Assembly: GCA_943788055.1 (NCBI GenBank)
Contig: CALSOU010000008.1
Span: 1-64,000, forward strand
DNA from: an uncultured Saprospiraceae bacterium
GTDB taxonomy: Bacteria > Bacteroidota > Bacteroidia > Chitinophagales > Saprospiraceae
Direction: 5' to 3'
Length of the DNA stretch: 64,000 nt
Shown here: positions 52,006 to 62,733 of the stretch, piece after piece
Position numbering within the stretch: the stretch's first letter is position 1
Layout: the number at the start of each line of letters is the position of its first letter
Translations under genes and position numbers: made by a program
Notes under the pieces: generated by a model
What the model saw: the letters and a program-made list of their open reading frames with translations, nothing else
Databases searched by the model: none
Told to the model about the DNA's origin: nothing

Positions 52006-53394
52006 ATGTTTTTAGCCGTAGTAGGTACATTCATTTTAGGTTATTTGGCAATTGTTTTTGAACACCCTTTAAAGCTAGACAAAACCGTTCCAGCTTTAAT
52101 TATGGGAGCCTTGACCTGGGCCTTTCTAGCTATTGGATTTAATACAGGAATCCTAGATGTCATTGATACACATGGTACTATTTTCTCTTTGGCTGAGCAT
52201 GCAGCTGATCACGGAGGAGATCATTCGGGAGATCATGGAAGTCCAACAGATGGTTTTGCAAATGGGCTTTTGCATCATATGGGTAAAACTGCTGAAATTC
52301 TAGTATTCCTCATTGGTGCGATGACCATCGTAGAAATAATAGATTTACATAGAGGTTTCGATATCATCAAGGGATGGGTCAAAACAAAAAATAAGCGGAA
52401 ATTACTTTGGATTGTCGGAGCTTTAGCTTTTATTCTATCCGCAATTATCGACAATCTTACCGCTACAATAGTAATAGTCACACTCTTAAGTAAGCTCATT
52501 CACGAGCGTAATAGTAGAATTTGGTTTGTGTCCTTGGCAGTCATTGCTGCCAATGCTGGTGGTGCATGGTCTCCTATCGGTGATGTTACAACAACGATGC
52601 TATGGATTGGTAAAAAGGTGACAACAGGAGGTTTGGTCACATGGTTGGTTCTTCCTTCTATTATATGTTTTGTCGTGCCATTCTTAATCGCTTCGTTTAT
52701 GAAACCTTTCCAAGGTAATCTGGCTCCCGATGATGAACTAGACGAAGAAAGGGACCCTCTACTCTCTAGTAAAGTAATGCTTTTCCTAGGCCTTGGTGGA
52801 ATTATCTTCGTTCCTATATTCAAGACTGTAACACACCTCCCTCCATATCTTGGTATGATGCTCAGTATGGGTGTTGTTTGGCTTGTGTCTGAATACATAC
52901 ACCCGGAAGAAAATTTCGACGAAGAGCGAAAGCACTTATACTCTGCGCATTTAGCTCTATCTCGTATAGAAATGTCTTCAATCCTATTTTTCCTAGGAAT
53001 CTTGATGGGAGTCGCAGCTCTAGAGACATTAGCTATTGAAGGTGTTGGATCGCTGCGTTACGTAGCGGAAGGTCTAGAGAATTCTATTCCCAATCAAGAT
53101 ATCGTAGTGATGCTCCTTGGTGTTGGTAGTGCAATTATCGATAATGTACCACTAGTAGCTGCTTCAATGGGTATGTACACTGCAGAAGTGGATGCTAAGC
53201 TTTGGCACTTCATCGCATATTCTGCAGGAACTGGAGGTTCTATGTTGATTATAGGTAGTGCCGCTGGTGTTGCCGCAATGGGAATGGAAAAAATCGATTT
53301 CATCTGGTATTTGAGAAAGATCGCTTGGTTGGCTGCTGCTGGATTTGTTGCTGGAGCTGTCGCATTCTTAGCGCTTTATGCTGCGTTTCACTAA
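52006..53394 (+). CDS. nhaD: Sodium:proton antiporter NhaD
   Basis: FILSAIIDNLTATIVIVTLLSKLI; NAGGAWSPIGDVTTTMLWI; GSAIIDNVPLVAASMGMY; SAGTGGSMLIIGSAAGVAAMGMEKIDFIWYLRKI. Confidence 0.94.
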   Translation: MFLAVVGTFILGYLAIVFEHPLKLDKTVPALIMGALTWAFLAIGFNTGILDVIDTHGTIFSLAEHAADHGGDHSGDHGSPTDGFANGLLHHMGKTAEILVFLIGAMTIVEIIDLHRGFDIIKGWVKTKNKRKLLWIVGALAFILSAIIDNLTATIVIVTLLSKLIHERNSRIWFVSLAVIAANAGGAWSPIGDVTTTMLWIGKKVTTGGLVTWLVLPSIICFVVPFLIASFMKPFQGNLAPDDELDEERDPLLSSKVMLFLGLGGIIFVPIFKTVTHLPPYLGMMLSMGVVWLVSEYIHPEENFDEERKHLYSAHLALSRIEMSSILFFLGILMGVAALETLAIEGVGSLRYVAEGLENSIPNQDIVVMLLGVGSAIIDNVPLVAASMGMYTAEVDAKLWHFIAYSAGTGGSMLIIGSAAGVAAMGMEKIDFIWYLRKIAWLAAAGFVAGAVAFLALYAAFH

Positions 53395-53664
53395 GACGCT
53401 TGCACCACTTTAGACGCTTTCTTAGTGCTTCTATTTTGGATTGAGTGATAGTTGTAGCTTCTTACAAAATTACTTGTACTAGATTATTGACTGTTATTCT
53501 ACGAAGACATTGCCAATATTCTATTGGATATGGCAGCTCTTCGTATTTTCCAAATAAGAGTAGAATTCTATTTCAAGCCATTTCCTTTTTTGTATATTGT
53601 AATTCAATACCACTAAATGATAGTTTATTTAGTAGCTATTTCAGATTATACTAACATTCAATTG

Positions 53665-56600
53665 ATGAGAACTTTTATCCTTTTGCTTTTTCTTATAATG
53701 TCGATGCAACTTATTGGACAAGATAGATTTGTCTCGCACGACTATATCCCAGGAAATATACCTAACTATAAGCCAGCTTTTAATGAAGCATACCCTGCGT
53801 GGGCAAAGATGTTGTATGAAGAAGGTATCAACTATTTTGAAATTGAAGAGTCCTACTCAAAATGGGCTGTCAGCAATAGCGGAACTTTTAGAGATATTCA
53901 GAGATACTATAAAATTTGGCGAAAGCACGCAATTCCCTTTGTCAATGACAGCGGAAAAATCCAACTTGACGCAATAGACAAATTCTATGAAACTTTAGCT
54001 CTGCAACATAAGTACGCACCTAAAACACAAGATATAAAAAGTCCTTCGCTAGCTGGAGAGTGGGAGTTTCTAGGGCCCAAAGAGACCTTCTGGTTGAATG
54101 AATCAGGTTCTCCTGAAGCACCCGGTCCATGTCCATGGCAAGTAAATCTTTACACCTTCGATGTTGCAGAAAGTAACCTCAATACAATCTATTGCGGCAC
54201 AGAAACGGGATTTATTAATAAATCAATAGACAATGGCATAAACTGGAATTTATTAGCTCAAGGCTATAATTTTGGTGGCGGGATTACCGCTCTAGCTATT
54301 GACCCTCTCAATGAAGACATCGTTTATGCTGTAGGTGGCAAGCAAATTCATAAAACTACTGACGGTGGTGAAAATTGGACACCAATGCTTTCTGTCAGTG
54401 ATCAATTCTATGCAGACAAAATCACGATTGACGCCACAAATCCAAGTAAGATATTTGCGGCAGGTTCATCAGGGGTTCAAATGTCTGTCGATGCTGGTAA
54501 TACATGGACAAACGTTTCTACTCTAGCTTCATTTGATGTGCATATAAAACCCACTAGTGCCGACACTGTCTATGCCATTACAAGTTTTGGTGGAAATTTC
54601 AATGTGATCATTTCCACGGATGGCGGTGAAACTTTCAGCAATGATTCAAATTTTCCGTCACAAATCCAAGAAGTATCGGGTGGTCTACTAGCTGTTACTC
54701 CTGCAGCGCCCGACAATCTGTATGTGATCATGCTAAGCGTTAACAATACGCCTTTGATATATCGTGGAAATATGGCAACTGGCACTTGGGAACTACTAGC
54801 AACAGGTCAAACTAATGAGCTTCCTTTAAATAATGGACAAGGGTTTTTTGACCTTATTCTCGAAGTATCTCCTTTAGATGCCAATCTAATTTTTGCAGGT
54901 ACGACAACCCTTTACAAATCAACAAACGGAGGCTCAAATTTCTCGATTGTGGGAGGTTACGGAGGAAGTTTTCCTATTCATCCAGATATCCAAGCAATGA
55001 AAATCTTGCATGACGGCTCGTCTTGGGTTGCAACAGATGGAGGCTTTACGCATTCTACTGATAATTTCATTTCTGTAGATAATGCTGTCGCAAAAAACAA
55101 AAATCTCGTGGGTTCTGACATGTGGGGTTTTGATCAGGGATGGAACGAAGACCTTATTGTGGGTGGAAGATACCACAATGGGAATACAGCTATTGCTGAA
55201 TTTTATCAACCTAAAGCTATCCGCATGGGCGGTGCCGAATCACCAACGGGATGGATCATGAAGGGTAAAAGCAAACATGCTACTTTCAATGACTTGGGTC
55301 CTGGTTGGATCCTTCCCGAAAGCGCAGAATCAGCACCTCAAGGGAGATTCGGTTTTAGCAAATACCCAAATATGGACGAATATGGTGGCCGTAGAGGTAA
55401 TATGCTTTTCCATCCTAACTACTACGAAACCATTTATTTGGGAGAAGGAAACGGGTTTTGGAAAAGTCTTGATATGGGTGTTTCATTTGAACTGTTACAT
55501 GACTTTGGCAATCGTATAAGGTTTTGCCAACTAGCCTATAATGATCCTAATATAATATACGCAGACATCGTAAATCAAGGACTTTTTCGAAGTGAGGATG
55601 GAGGTGCTACTTGGACTGCAAAACCAAGCCTAACCGATGGTTCTGCAGGCTCAGCTTTTTGGCAAGGTAAGCTACATTTTGAAATATCACCTTATGATGC
55701 AAACACAATCTATGCCTGCTTACAAAATGGCACTTGGTCTGCCGATCTAGGTAAGGTTTTCAAATCCGTTGATGGTGGAGATAGTTGGGAAGATTTTACA
55801 GGTTCGCTAAATGAATTTACCAAGACTTTATTAGTTCAACCAGATGCCGATGGCAAGGATATATTGTATTTATTTACAACGAACAAAAACGGGAATGCAG
55901 CGCAATGTTACATCCGCAGACCAACTGATACTGATTGGTCAATTTACGGAGAGAAGTTCCCAGCGGGTATGGCTCCAAATCATGCTCTACCCTTTTATCG
56001 AGATAGTAAAATTAGAGTTGCTGGAAATGCGGGAATTTGGGAAAACACTTTGGAGGAACCAAACTTTCAGCCAATCATTCAGCCATGGGTGGAACGACCG
56101 TTCTACGATTGTATGCTTGACACTATTCAATTTGATGACCACTCTATACTAAATCATGAGAACGCAAGTTGGACCTGGGAAATACAGCCAAGCCCACTAT
56201 ATATTGACGATAAAAACAAGCGAAATCCAAAAGTGGTGTTAGGAACACCAGGGAGTTATGATATAACGATTACTGTTCTTATAGATGGTGCTTCTTACTC
56301 CAAGTCAATTGAAAATATGGTAACAACTGTTGAATGTCCATCAGTTGAAGATTGTGACAATCCAGGACTACTTGCCAAGGATAGCTGGAAATTGGAATAT
56401 GTCAATAGCGAGGAAATTAACTATCCTGGATTAGCGACGATGGCTTTTGATAACGATCCAGAAACGATATGGCATACAAGATGGAGTACCGGATCAGATA
56501 CATACCCTCATGAAATACAAGTAGACCTCGGTGAAGCTTTTGATATTCACGAATTCACGTATTACCCTCGTCAAGATGGTCAAAACGGGTGGATAAAAGA

Positions 56601-57075
56601 CTACGAGTTGTACTTTAGTGAAGATCTAGACACATGGGGAGATATAGATGCACTTGGCCAATTTGAAAACTCCGCTGCTCCAAAAAAGCTTATTTTTCAA
56701 ACTCCTAAAGTGGGTAGATATTTCAAGTTTGTCGCATTGTCTGAAATAAATGGCAATCCATGGGCTTCTGCTTCTGAAATTGAAATTAAAGGATGTTATC
56801 ATCAATCACCTTCAAGCCTAGAATTAGTTAAACAACAAAGCCTAAAGGGATTTCCAGTGCCAACTCAAGGTCTGTTTGCAGTACCACTACCCTCAGATGA
56901 ATTGTTTACTTATTCAATTTATTCAACCACAGGGCAACTTATGCAAAATGGGCAGAGTATTCAAGGTAATGAAACAATACAATTAGACCTTTCTGACTAC
57001 ACTACCGGCATGTATATTATCAAGTTGCGTGAACAGAGTGGTAGCTCCTATTTTATTAAAGCAGTAAAAGAGTAA
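53665..57075 (+). CDS. Large secreted T9SS type A-sorted protein with BNR/VPS10-like repeats and an F5/8 type C (discoidin) domain
   Basis: Signal peptide MRTFILLLFLIMSMQLIGQ; repeated TDGGENWTP / SEDGGATWTAKPS; MAFDNDPETIWHTRWS..HEIQVDLGEAFDIHEFTYYPRQDG; C-terminal PVPTQGLFAVPLPSDELFTYSIYSTTGQLMQ..GMYIIKL. Confidence 0.88.
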   Translation: MRTFILLLFLIMSMQLIGQDRFVSHDYIPGNIPNYKPAFNEAYPAWAKMLYEEGINYFEIEESYSKWAVSNSGTFRDIQRYYKIWRKHAIPFVNDSGKIQLDAIDKFYETLALQHKYAPKTQDIKSPSLAGEWEFLGPKETFWLNESGSPEAPGPCPWQVNLYTFDVAESNLNTIYCGTETGFINKSIDNGINWNLLAQGYNFGGGITALAIDPLNEDIVYAVGGKQIHKTTDGGENWTPMLSVSDQFYADKITIDATNPSKIFAAGSSGVQMSVDAGNTWTNVSTLASFDVHIKPTSADTVYAITSFGGNFNVIISTDGGETFSNDSNFPSQIQEVSGGLLAVTPAAPDNLYVIMLSVNNTPLIYRGNMATGTWELLATGQTNELPLNNGQGFFDLILEVSPLDANLIFAGTTTLYKSTNGGSNFSIVGGYGGSFPIHPDIQAMKILHDGSSWVATDGGFTHSTDNFISVDNAVAKNKNLVGSDMWGFDQGWNEDLIVGGRYHNGNTAIAEFYQPKAIRMGGAESPTGWIMKGKSKHATFNDLGPGWILPESAESAPQGRFGFSKYPNMDEYGGRRGNMLFHPNYYETIYLGEGNGFWKSLDMGVSFELLHDFGNRIRFCQLAYNDPNIIYADIVNQGLFRSEDGGATWTAKPSLTDGSAGSAFWQGKLHFEISPYDANTIYACLQNGTWSADLGKVFKSVDGGDSWEDFTGSLNEFTKTLLVQPDADGKDILYLFTTNKNGNAAQCYIRRPTDTDWSIYGEKFPAGMAPNHALPFYRDSKIRVAGNAGIWENTLEEPNFQPIIQPWVERPFYDCMLDTIQFDDHSILNHENASWTWEIQPSPLYIDDKNKRNPKVVLGTPGSYDITITVLIDGASYSKSIENMVTTVECPSVEDCDNPGLLAKDSWKLEYVNSEEINYPGLATMAFDNDPETIWHTRWSTGSDTYPHEIQVDLGEAFDIHEFTYYPRQDGQNGWIKDYELYFSEDLDTWGDIDALGQFENSAAPKKLIFQTPKVGRYFKFVALSEINGNPWASASEIEIKGCYHQSPSSLELVKQQSLKGFPVPTQGLFAVPLPSDELFTYSIYSTTGQLMQNGQSIQGNETIQLDLSDYTTGMYIIKLREQSGSSYFIKAVKE

Positions 57076-57202
57076 TGATTTAGTTCTTTTGAAAAATGTA
57101 AATTGATAGTATTTTACTATATAGTGTATTTCTAAATGTGTTTTTGTCGACATTCGATAATTATTCAACTGTAATGATTTATTATTTGTTGTAAAGCAAT
57201 AA

Positions 57203-57718
57203 ATAATTATTAAGACATTTCTACTAACTCTGACTCTAACCCTTCTGACCATAGCACAATCCTTTGCTGTTAGTACCAATCAAACACATGAATGCGATTC
57301 CCTGAAACTCACGGACGGTCGTATTGTCGCTGTTCAAATGACCAAGTAAACTAATGATCGAATATTCTTTACGTTTTGTGAAGACAAATCTGAGAAAGAA
57401 GGAGTTTTACTCAAAAGGTTTGTCGAGGCAGTTATTGTCAAAGGAAGAATAACTCATGAACCTGCCAAATACCTAAAATCAAAGGGAAGAAGACAGAAAA
57501 ACAATTGGAAAGATATTAAAAACGGAGCTAAATCTCACCAATCTCAAATCCAACAGCATATAATAAACTATCCATTTCTGTCTCTTGGTTATCCTAGCAT
57601 GTCAATTAAAATCTATCACAAAAATTCCTTAAAACAAGTAACTCTACTTGAGTTAATACTCAAAGTGCATTTAGTACGAAAAAAAATAAGTACTAAAATC
57701 CAATTTAATATAAGCTAA
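57203..57718 (+). pseudogene. Small secreted hypothetical protein interrupted by one in-frame TAA (57347-57349), no conventional start codon
   Basis: Manual translation: (I)IIKTFLLTLTLTLLTIAQSFAVSTNQTHECDSLKLTDGRIVAVQMTK*TNDRIFFTFCEDKSEKEGVLLKRFVEAVIVKGRITHEPAKYLKSKGRRQKN...; the frame stays open for about 120 codons after the TAA. Confidence 0.65.
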
Positions 57719-57781
57719 TACAAGGGGATATTTAAGTACTCGGTGCAATATCTCTATCGTATAGTACTATCTACTCAAAAC

Positions 57782-58501
57782 CTAACCTATTTGAACTCCA
57801 AAGACATAGCCTATCAGCGCTGTAAGTCCCATTGCTAAAGTACCCCAAAATGTAAGTCGGATTACCGCAGGTAAAATGGAAGAACCTCCTAATTTCGCAG
57901 AAACAGCCCCCAATAAGGACAGAAAAGCAATGGCAGCTATGTACTGTATATAGACCATGGACTTTAGAGGTACAAAAAGTACAAGAAGAACTGGTAAACC
58001 ACCACCAAAAACAAATGAAGCACCTGAAGCAAGGGCTGCTTGTAGTGGATTTGCTGCTGTATCTTGTGTAATTCCTAATTCATCGCGTACATGAGCTTCA
58101 AGTGCATCTCGTTCTGTTAATTGTACTGCAACTGCCCTAGCAAGCTTAGCATCCAAACCTCTTGATTCGTATATAGCGGCTAGTTCATCAAGTTCTTCTT
58201 CAGGCATTGTGCGTAATTCCTCAGCTTCACGTTCTATGTCCGCCTGTTCGATGTCTACCTGCGAACTAACAGATACGTATTCACCCGCTGCCATCGATAA
58301 AGCCCCAGCGACAAGACCAGCAACACCAGCTATCAGAATCGGCTCTCGTGCTGAAGAAGCTGCAGCGACGCCAACCACTAGTGATGCTGTTGACAAAATA
58401 CCATCATTGGCTCCAAGCACGGCTGCACGCAACCAAGAACTTCGATCGAGAAAATGTTTTTCTTCTTGCATAAATCTAAAACTACTTCCTATGCGATTCA
58501 A
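57782..58501 (-). CDS. VIT1/CCC1 family transporter
   Basis: FLDRSSWLRAAVLGANDGILSTASLVVGVAAA; AGALSMAAGEYVSVSSQVDIEQADIEREAEEL. Confidence 0.94.
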   Translation of the reverse strand: MNRIGSSFRFMQEEKHFLDRSSWLRAAVLGANDGILSTASLVVGVAAASSAREPILIAGVAGLVAGALSMAAGEYVSVSSQVDIEQADIEREAEELRTMPEEELDELAAIYESRGLDAKLARAVAVQLTERDALEAHVRDELGITQDTAANPLQAALASGASFVFGGGLPVLLVLFVPLKSMVYIQYIAAIAFLSLLGAVSAKLGGSSILPAVIRLTFWGTLAMGLTALIGYVFGVQIG

Positions 58502-58643
58502 TACTAAATATAAGAAATCCTGCTAGCACTACTTTTTTCTAAGTTACAAATCACAGAAACTAGCTTATGTCATGTCGCAAAGTACTGCTCATCTGATTCA
58601 TTTTACACTTTTGAACCTAAGTCCCTTAGTCATAAGTTGTACT

Positions 58644-59885
58644 CTAATTTCTAAATAAAGAATTACCGACCCAGCTGTAGACAACCCCACAAATGATCCC
58701 CGCATAACTAAACATAGTACCATCAATTCCAATGACTATTTTGGACACAAGTCCGACACTGAATAAGAAGCTCGCCAAAACATAGAATACCTTAGCAGTA
58801 TTCCTGACTCTCTTATCTTGAGATTCCCACATATTTGTAGACATAACCAGTCCTAGAAATCCGATTCCTAACATGTTTAGCCAAGCTAACTCTGAGATTA
58901 ATAAGGCACTACCAACACTCACAAAACCAGCAATTAAGTTCCATTGCGCAAACTTTGCAGTCTTCAACTCCCCTTCGTCTAAGGACAAGCGACCGTTCTT
59001 ACGTGTATAAAGTACAAAGGTCATAATCGGGTCTAATATCCATGTTGATAGTGTAAATGCTAATAACAAAGCAACAATAGTATACATCGCAATTAAACCC
59101 ACTCCCCCCAACAATTCCCCTACTCTGCCAGCTAAATTGATCATAACAACAATTCCTATCATCACCAGAAAATTCGTGTTACGGCCTTTCTTCGACATAT
59201 ACAGCTGAAATTGCAATAACCAACGGTACAGCGGGAACCTTGCCTTCATTGCAAGCTTCATTCCTTGTTGTGCATGTGCTTGAGTGGGATCATTGATAAG
59301 CGCTTGGCGAAAATGTTCAATCGCTTTCGACGTCTGACCAATCTCAAGATTTCTAAACCCATAATTAGCGTGAGTTTCCCAGTTCTCAGGATCGGTTTTA
59401 AGAGCTTTGTCGATTACTGTTCCTGCTTCTTTTCCTCTACCCTGTCCGACAAGTGACTTGGACAAGGTGTTCAGAGCATCTGTATCTTCTGAATCTAGTT
59501 CCAAAGCCTGCCTAGCTGCAATTTCAGCTTCCGAATAATTTTGCTGATACAAGTATATTCTAGCCTTTAGATCAAAATAGTTAGACATTTGACTATTAAG
59601 TCCAATCGCTTCATTAATGTATTTGAGCGCTTCTTGAATCTTATTTCGCTTTATTTCAAGATTTGATAGAAGATAGAAATAATACGAGTTCCACGGTTGT
59701 CTCATCAAGCCATCTTTTGCAACTTGCTCTCCCTCTTCCAGCTTACCAAGTACAATACAAACAGACGCTAGAGAACGAATGGCTTGGTCATTTTGAGGCT
59801 CCTGAGAAAGCAGCTCTTTCACCTCTTTGTAAGCCATTTCAAATCTTCCCTGACTGAATAATATGTTGATTCTTTCTATCTGCAC
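58644..59885 (-). CDS. TPR-repeat protein with C-terminal transmembrane segments
   Basis: TPR units such as WNSYYFYLLSNLEIKRNKIQEALKYINEAIGLNS and AEIAARQALELDSEDTDALNTLSKSLVGQGRGKEA, followed by several hydrophobic helices. Confidence 0.88.
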   Translation of the reverse strand: MQIERINILFSQGRFEMAYKEVKELLSQEPQNDQAIRSLASVCIVLGKLEEGEQVAKDGLMRQPWNSYYFYLLSNLEIKRNKIQEALKYINEAIGLNSQMSNYFDLKARIYLYQQNYSEAEIAARQALELDSEDTDALNTLSKSLVGQGRGKEAGTVIDKALKTDPENWETHANYGFRNLEIGQTSKAIEHFRQALINDPTQAHAQQGMKLAMKARFPLYRWLLQFQLYMSKKGRNTNFLVMIGIVVMINLAGRVGELLGGVGLIAMYTIVALLLAFTLSTWILDPIMTFVLYTRKNGRLSLDEGELKTAKFAQWNLIAGFVSVGSALLISELAWLNMLGIGFLGLVMSTNMWESQDKRVRNTAKVFYVLASFLFSVGLVSKIVIGIDGTMFSYAGIICGVVYSWVGNSLFRN

Positions 59886-61189
59886 TATTTGATGTACTTT
59901 AGGATTTCATCGTACAGCCCGCTTTGATTAGCATAGAGTGCATAATTTTTGGCTGTATTAAACCATTCCCTTGTAGATGGCTGTGTTTTCTTAATTGCCT
60001 GTTGCAAATCAGTCATTTCTATAGGTTGAACCTCTCCAGTTTCTAAGGCAATCTCCAGTTTAGCTTCGATTGCACGATCAACCACCGCGTAGATATCCGC
60101 ACCCGAAAACATGTCTGTAGATTTTGCCAACTTCGTATAATTAATACCTTCACCTAAGGGCTTTTCACGTAATGCAAGCTCAAAAATAGCTGCACGCGCA
60201 TCATTATCTGGAGGAGGAACGAAAATGATTCTATCAAAACGACCAGGTCTTCTGAAGGCCGTATCTAGTGCCCAAGGTGTATTAGTTGCTCCAACAATCA
60301 GTAAACCTTCATTATCTGAAGAAATACCATCCATTTCCGATAAGAATTGGTTGATCACATTTTTTCCAGCTTGATTGATCATCTGATGGCGAGAGGCTCC
60401 AATTGCATCTACTTCATCAAAAAATAGTACGCATGGTGTATGCTCCCTAGCTACCTCGAAAACGTCTGCGAGATTTCGTTCACTTTGACCTATGTACATA
60501 TCAAGTATATCATTGATGCCTACATTGATAAATTTTGCATCAATTTCACCAGCCGTCGCACGAGCCATATAAGTTTTTCCACAGCCGGGTGGTCCATAAA
60601 GCAATATGCCACCTCCGACCTTCTTACCGTACATTTTATAAAGATCAGGGTTCAGAAGTGGTTTGATAATCTTCAGGTTAATCTCCTTTTTTACATCTGC
60701 TAACCCACCCACATCTTTAAAAGAAATATTACTCTCTTCAAGAAACAATTCCTCATCCAGATCAAGTTCTTCCAAAGCTCCAAATGCCTTAATTCGCAAA
60801 GCTTCATCTAATTCAGGGTCCAAGAATCTAGGATTATCATCTAGTATTTCCTCATACATTTCTTGTGCTAATCGTAAATTCTTTTCCTTCACCAATGCCT
60901 TCGTATACCACACTTTCAGTTTGAATGGCATTTCGTTAGTATCCTGTATATCCTCGGCGATCATGACGATTGCACTGAACTTCTTGCCCTTGTAGAAAGC
61001 CTCAGCCAGTAATTCCTTAGCAGCCATATTTGACCGATCTAGTTTTAAGATCTCTTGCAATTGCACCTCAGCCTCAGGAACAAATCCTGAATGCATAAAT
61101 TTTTCTGCCAAATAATATCTTAAGGTTGTATTATCTGGACTCTTGGCAACAGCTTCGATTAGAGTCTGTATATCCTGATTATAGTTCAT
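59885..61189 (-). CDS. AAA+ ATPase with N-terminal TPR domain
   Basis: ISFKDVGGLADVKKEI, Walker A GPPGCGKT, Walker B CVLFFDEVDAIG, FRRPGRFDRIIFVPPP; N-terminal TPR-like repeats. Confidence 0.93.
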   Translation of the reverse strand: MNYNQDIQTLIEAVAKSPDNTTLRYYLAEKFMHSGFVPEAEVQLQEILKLDRSNMAAKELLAEAFYKGKKFSAIVMIAEDIQDTNEMPFKLKVWYTKALVKEKNLRLAQEMYEEILDDNPRFLDPELDEALRIKAFGALEELDLDEELFLEESNISFKDVGGLADVKKEINLKIIKPLLNPDLYKMYGKKVGGGILLYGPPGCGKTYMARATAGEIDAKFINVGINDILDMYIGQSERNLADVFEVAREHTPCVLFFDEVDAIGASRHQMINQAGKNVINQFLSEMDGISSDNEGLLIVGATNTPWALDTAFRRPGRFDRIIFVPPPDNDARAAIFELALREKPLGEGINYTKLAKSTDMFSGADIYAVVDRAIEAKLEIALETGEVQPIEMTDLQQAIKKTQPSTREWFNTAKNYALYANQSGLYDEILKYIK

Positions 61190-61329
61190 ACGATTAGTGG
61201 TTTAAGTCGATGAGGCAAGTTTACAAATGTATTCTTTTAGCGAATTTTATAGCTTATTTATTGGACAAAAGCCTCACTTTTATTTAGCAATACTTTCCTC
61301 AAAATCTAACTTAGGCTTATTCTTAAGAA

Positions 61330-61510
61330 AAGTATTTTGGGCGATCGAGCGCTCCCTTTCGTGGCTCGCTGTTCGCTAGGCCCGCAACTAAATTCCCATT
61401 TAGAGATTCTGAACTACTCACTGTAAGCATCGGAAAATAGTTAGATAGCTGAAAGTCGGAGTCTCCAAGCGTCGTTCCTCCTTGTGGACCACTGCAGGCA
61501 GCTATCGCAA
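61330..61510. repeat. GC-richer intergenic element, possibly related to 29262-29400
   Basis: GGGCGATCGAGCGCTCCCTTTCGTGGCTCGCTGTTCGCTAGGCCC ... GTTCCTCCTTGTGGACCACTGCAGGC; composition differs from flanks. Confidence 0.4.
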
Positions 61511-61548
61511 AATTTACACTGTAGTTATTCTACATATTGATTCAATGA

Positions 61549-62733
61549 TCAATCAGGAAGATGTTTTAGAAAGAAATTCTTGACATTATCTCCCATCGCC
61601 AGTCTGATTTCATCAGCGGTAAAACCCTCTCGGAGCAAAGCTTCAACCAAAAGTGGAAAGCCTGTTGCATCAAATGGGACATCTACCGTTCCATCGAAAT
61701 CAGAACCTAAAGCCACAGATTCAATTCCTATTAAATCACGAACATATTTCATTGCAATGGCAATATTCTTTATAGTAGCGCCACAGACCGCTTCATCAAA
61801 AAAGGCTATTCCTACCAGTCCCCCTCGCCCAGCAATAGCTCTGAGCTGTTCATCTGTTAGATTGCGAGGTGATGCACAATGACCATTGACTCCAGTATGC
61901 GAACTGATTATAGGAGCATCTGTCAACTGCAGTACGTCTTCTACCAATTGCGAGCTAGAATGTGCTATATCAATAATCATATTCCTTTCAACCATTTCCA
62001 AAATAACCTCCTTGCCAAAATCCGACAAACCGCCCTTGTCTATTCCATGAGCAGATCCTCCCAGCTCGTTATCAAAAAAATGAGTGGGACCCAGCATGCG
62101 CATTCCCATATCATACAATTTTCCGAGATTTTCAATCTTTCCTTCAAGGCAATGACCTCCTTCTGCTCCTAAAAAAGCACCAACGTGTCTTTTATCTTTC
62201 TTTCGATCTTTAAGAAATTCTTGAAAATCAGTCTTAGTGCCAACTAATCTGAAGTATTCATTCTTTTTTGCTGCTTTTTGAAGTTGCTTACATTGATATT
62301 TTGCGCGACCAAATAAACTAAACCAGGCATACAGCGGCCTGCCTTGACCAATGACTAAATTGGTAATCCGGTCAGAATCACTACCATTATTATCAAAATT
62401 CAAATTATCAGGAGATTTTGTCACCATAGTGAATGCTTGAAAAGCCACATTACCTTTCTGCAATCGCGGAATATCCACATGTCCAAAATCATGCTCAGTA
62501 TTCATATTGCGTTGCCACATTAAGGCATCACAATGAAGATCTGCAACAAATTCCAAGCTATTGTATAACTCAACGGATCGATCAGTAAACGCATACGGTT
62601 TTTCCAAAATCGTCGGATTAAAATCTGTATCAACCTTATCTGCTACGAATACCACAACGATTGTTACACCAATAATGATTAGCAAAAAAAGCCCAAGAAT
62701 TATTTTCTTTACCATATTTACATTGTGTATCAC
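61549..62733 (-). CDS. Membrane dipeptidase (peptidase M19)
   Basis: FVADLHCDALMWQRN; GAFLGAEGGHCLEGKIENLGKLYDMGMRMLGPTHF; IDIAHSSSQLVEDVLQLTDAPIISSHTGVNGHCASPRNLTDEQLRAIA; ALGSDFDGTVDVPF. Confidence 0.94.
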   Translation of the reverse strand: MIHNVNMVKKIILGLFLLIIIGVTIVVVFVADKVDTDFNPTILEKPYAFTDRSVELYNSLEFVADLHCDALMWQRNMNTEHDFGHVDIPRLQKGNVAFQAFTMVTKSPDNLNFDNNGSDSDRITNLVIGQGRPLYAWFSLFGRAKYQCKQLQKAAKKNEYFRLVGTKTDFQEFLKDRKKDKRHVGAFLGAEGGHCLEGKIENLGKLYDMGMRMLGPTHFFDNELGGSAHGIDKGGLSDFGKEVILEMVERNMIIDIAHSSSQLVEDVLQLTDAPIISSHTGVNGHCASPRNLTDEQLRAIAGRGGLVGIAFFDEAVCGATIKNIAIAMKYVRDLIGIESVALGSDFDGTVDVPFDATGFPLLVEALLREGFTADEIRLAMGDNVKNFFLKHLPD

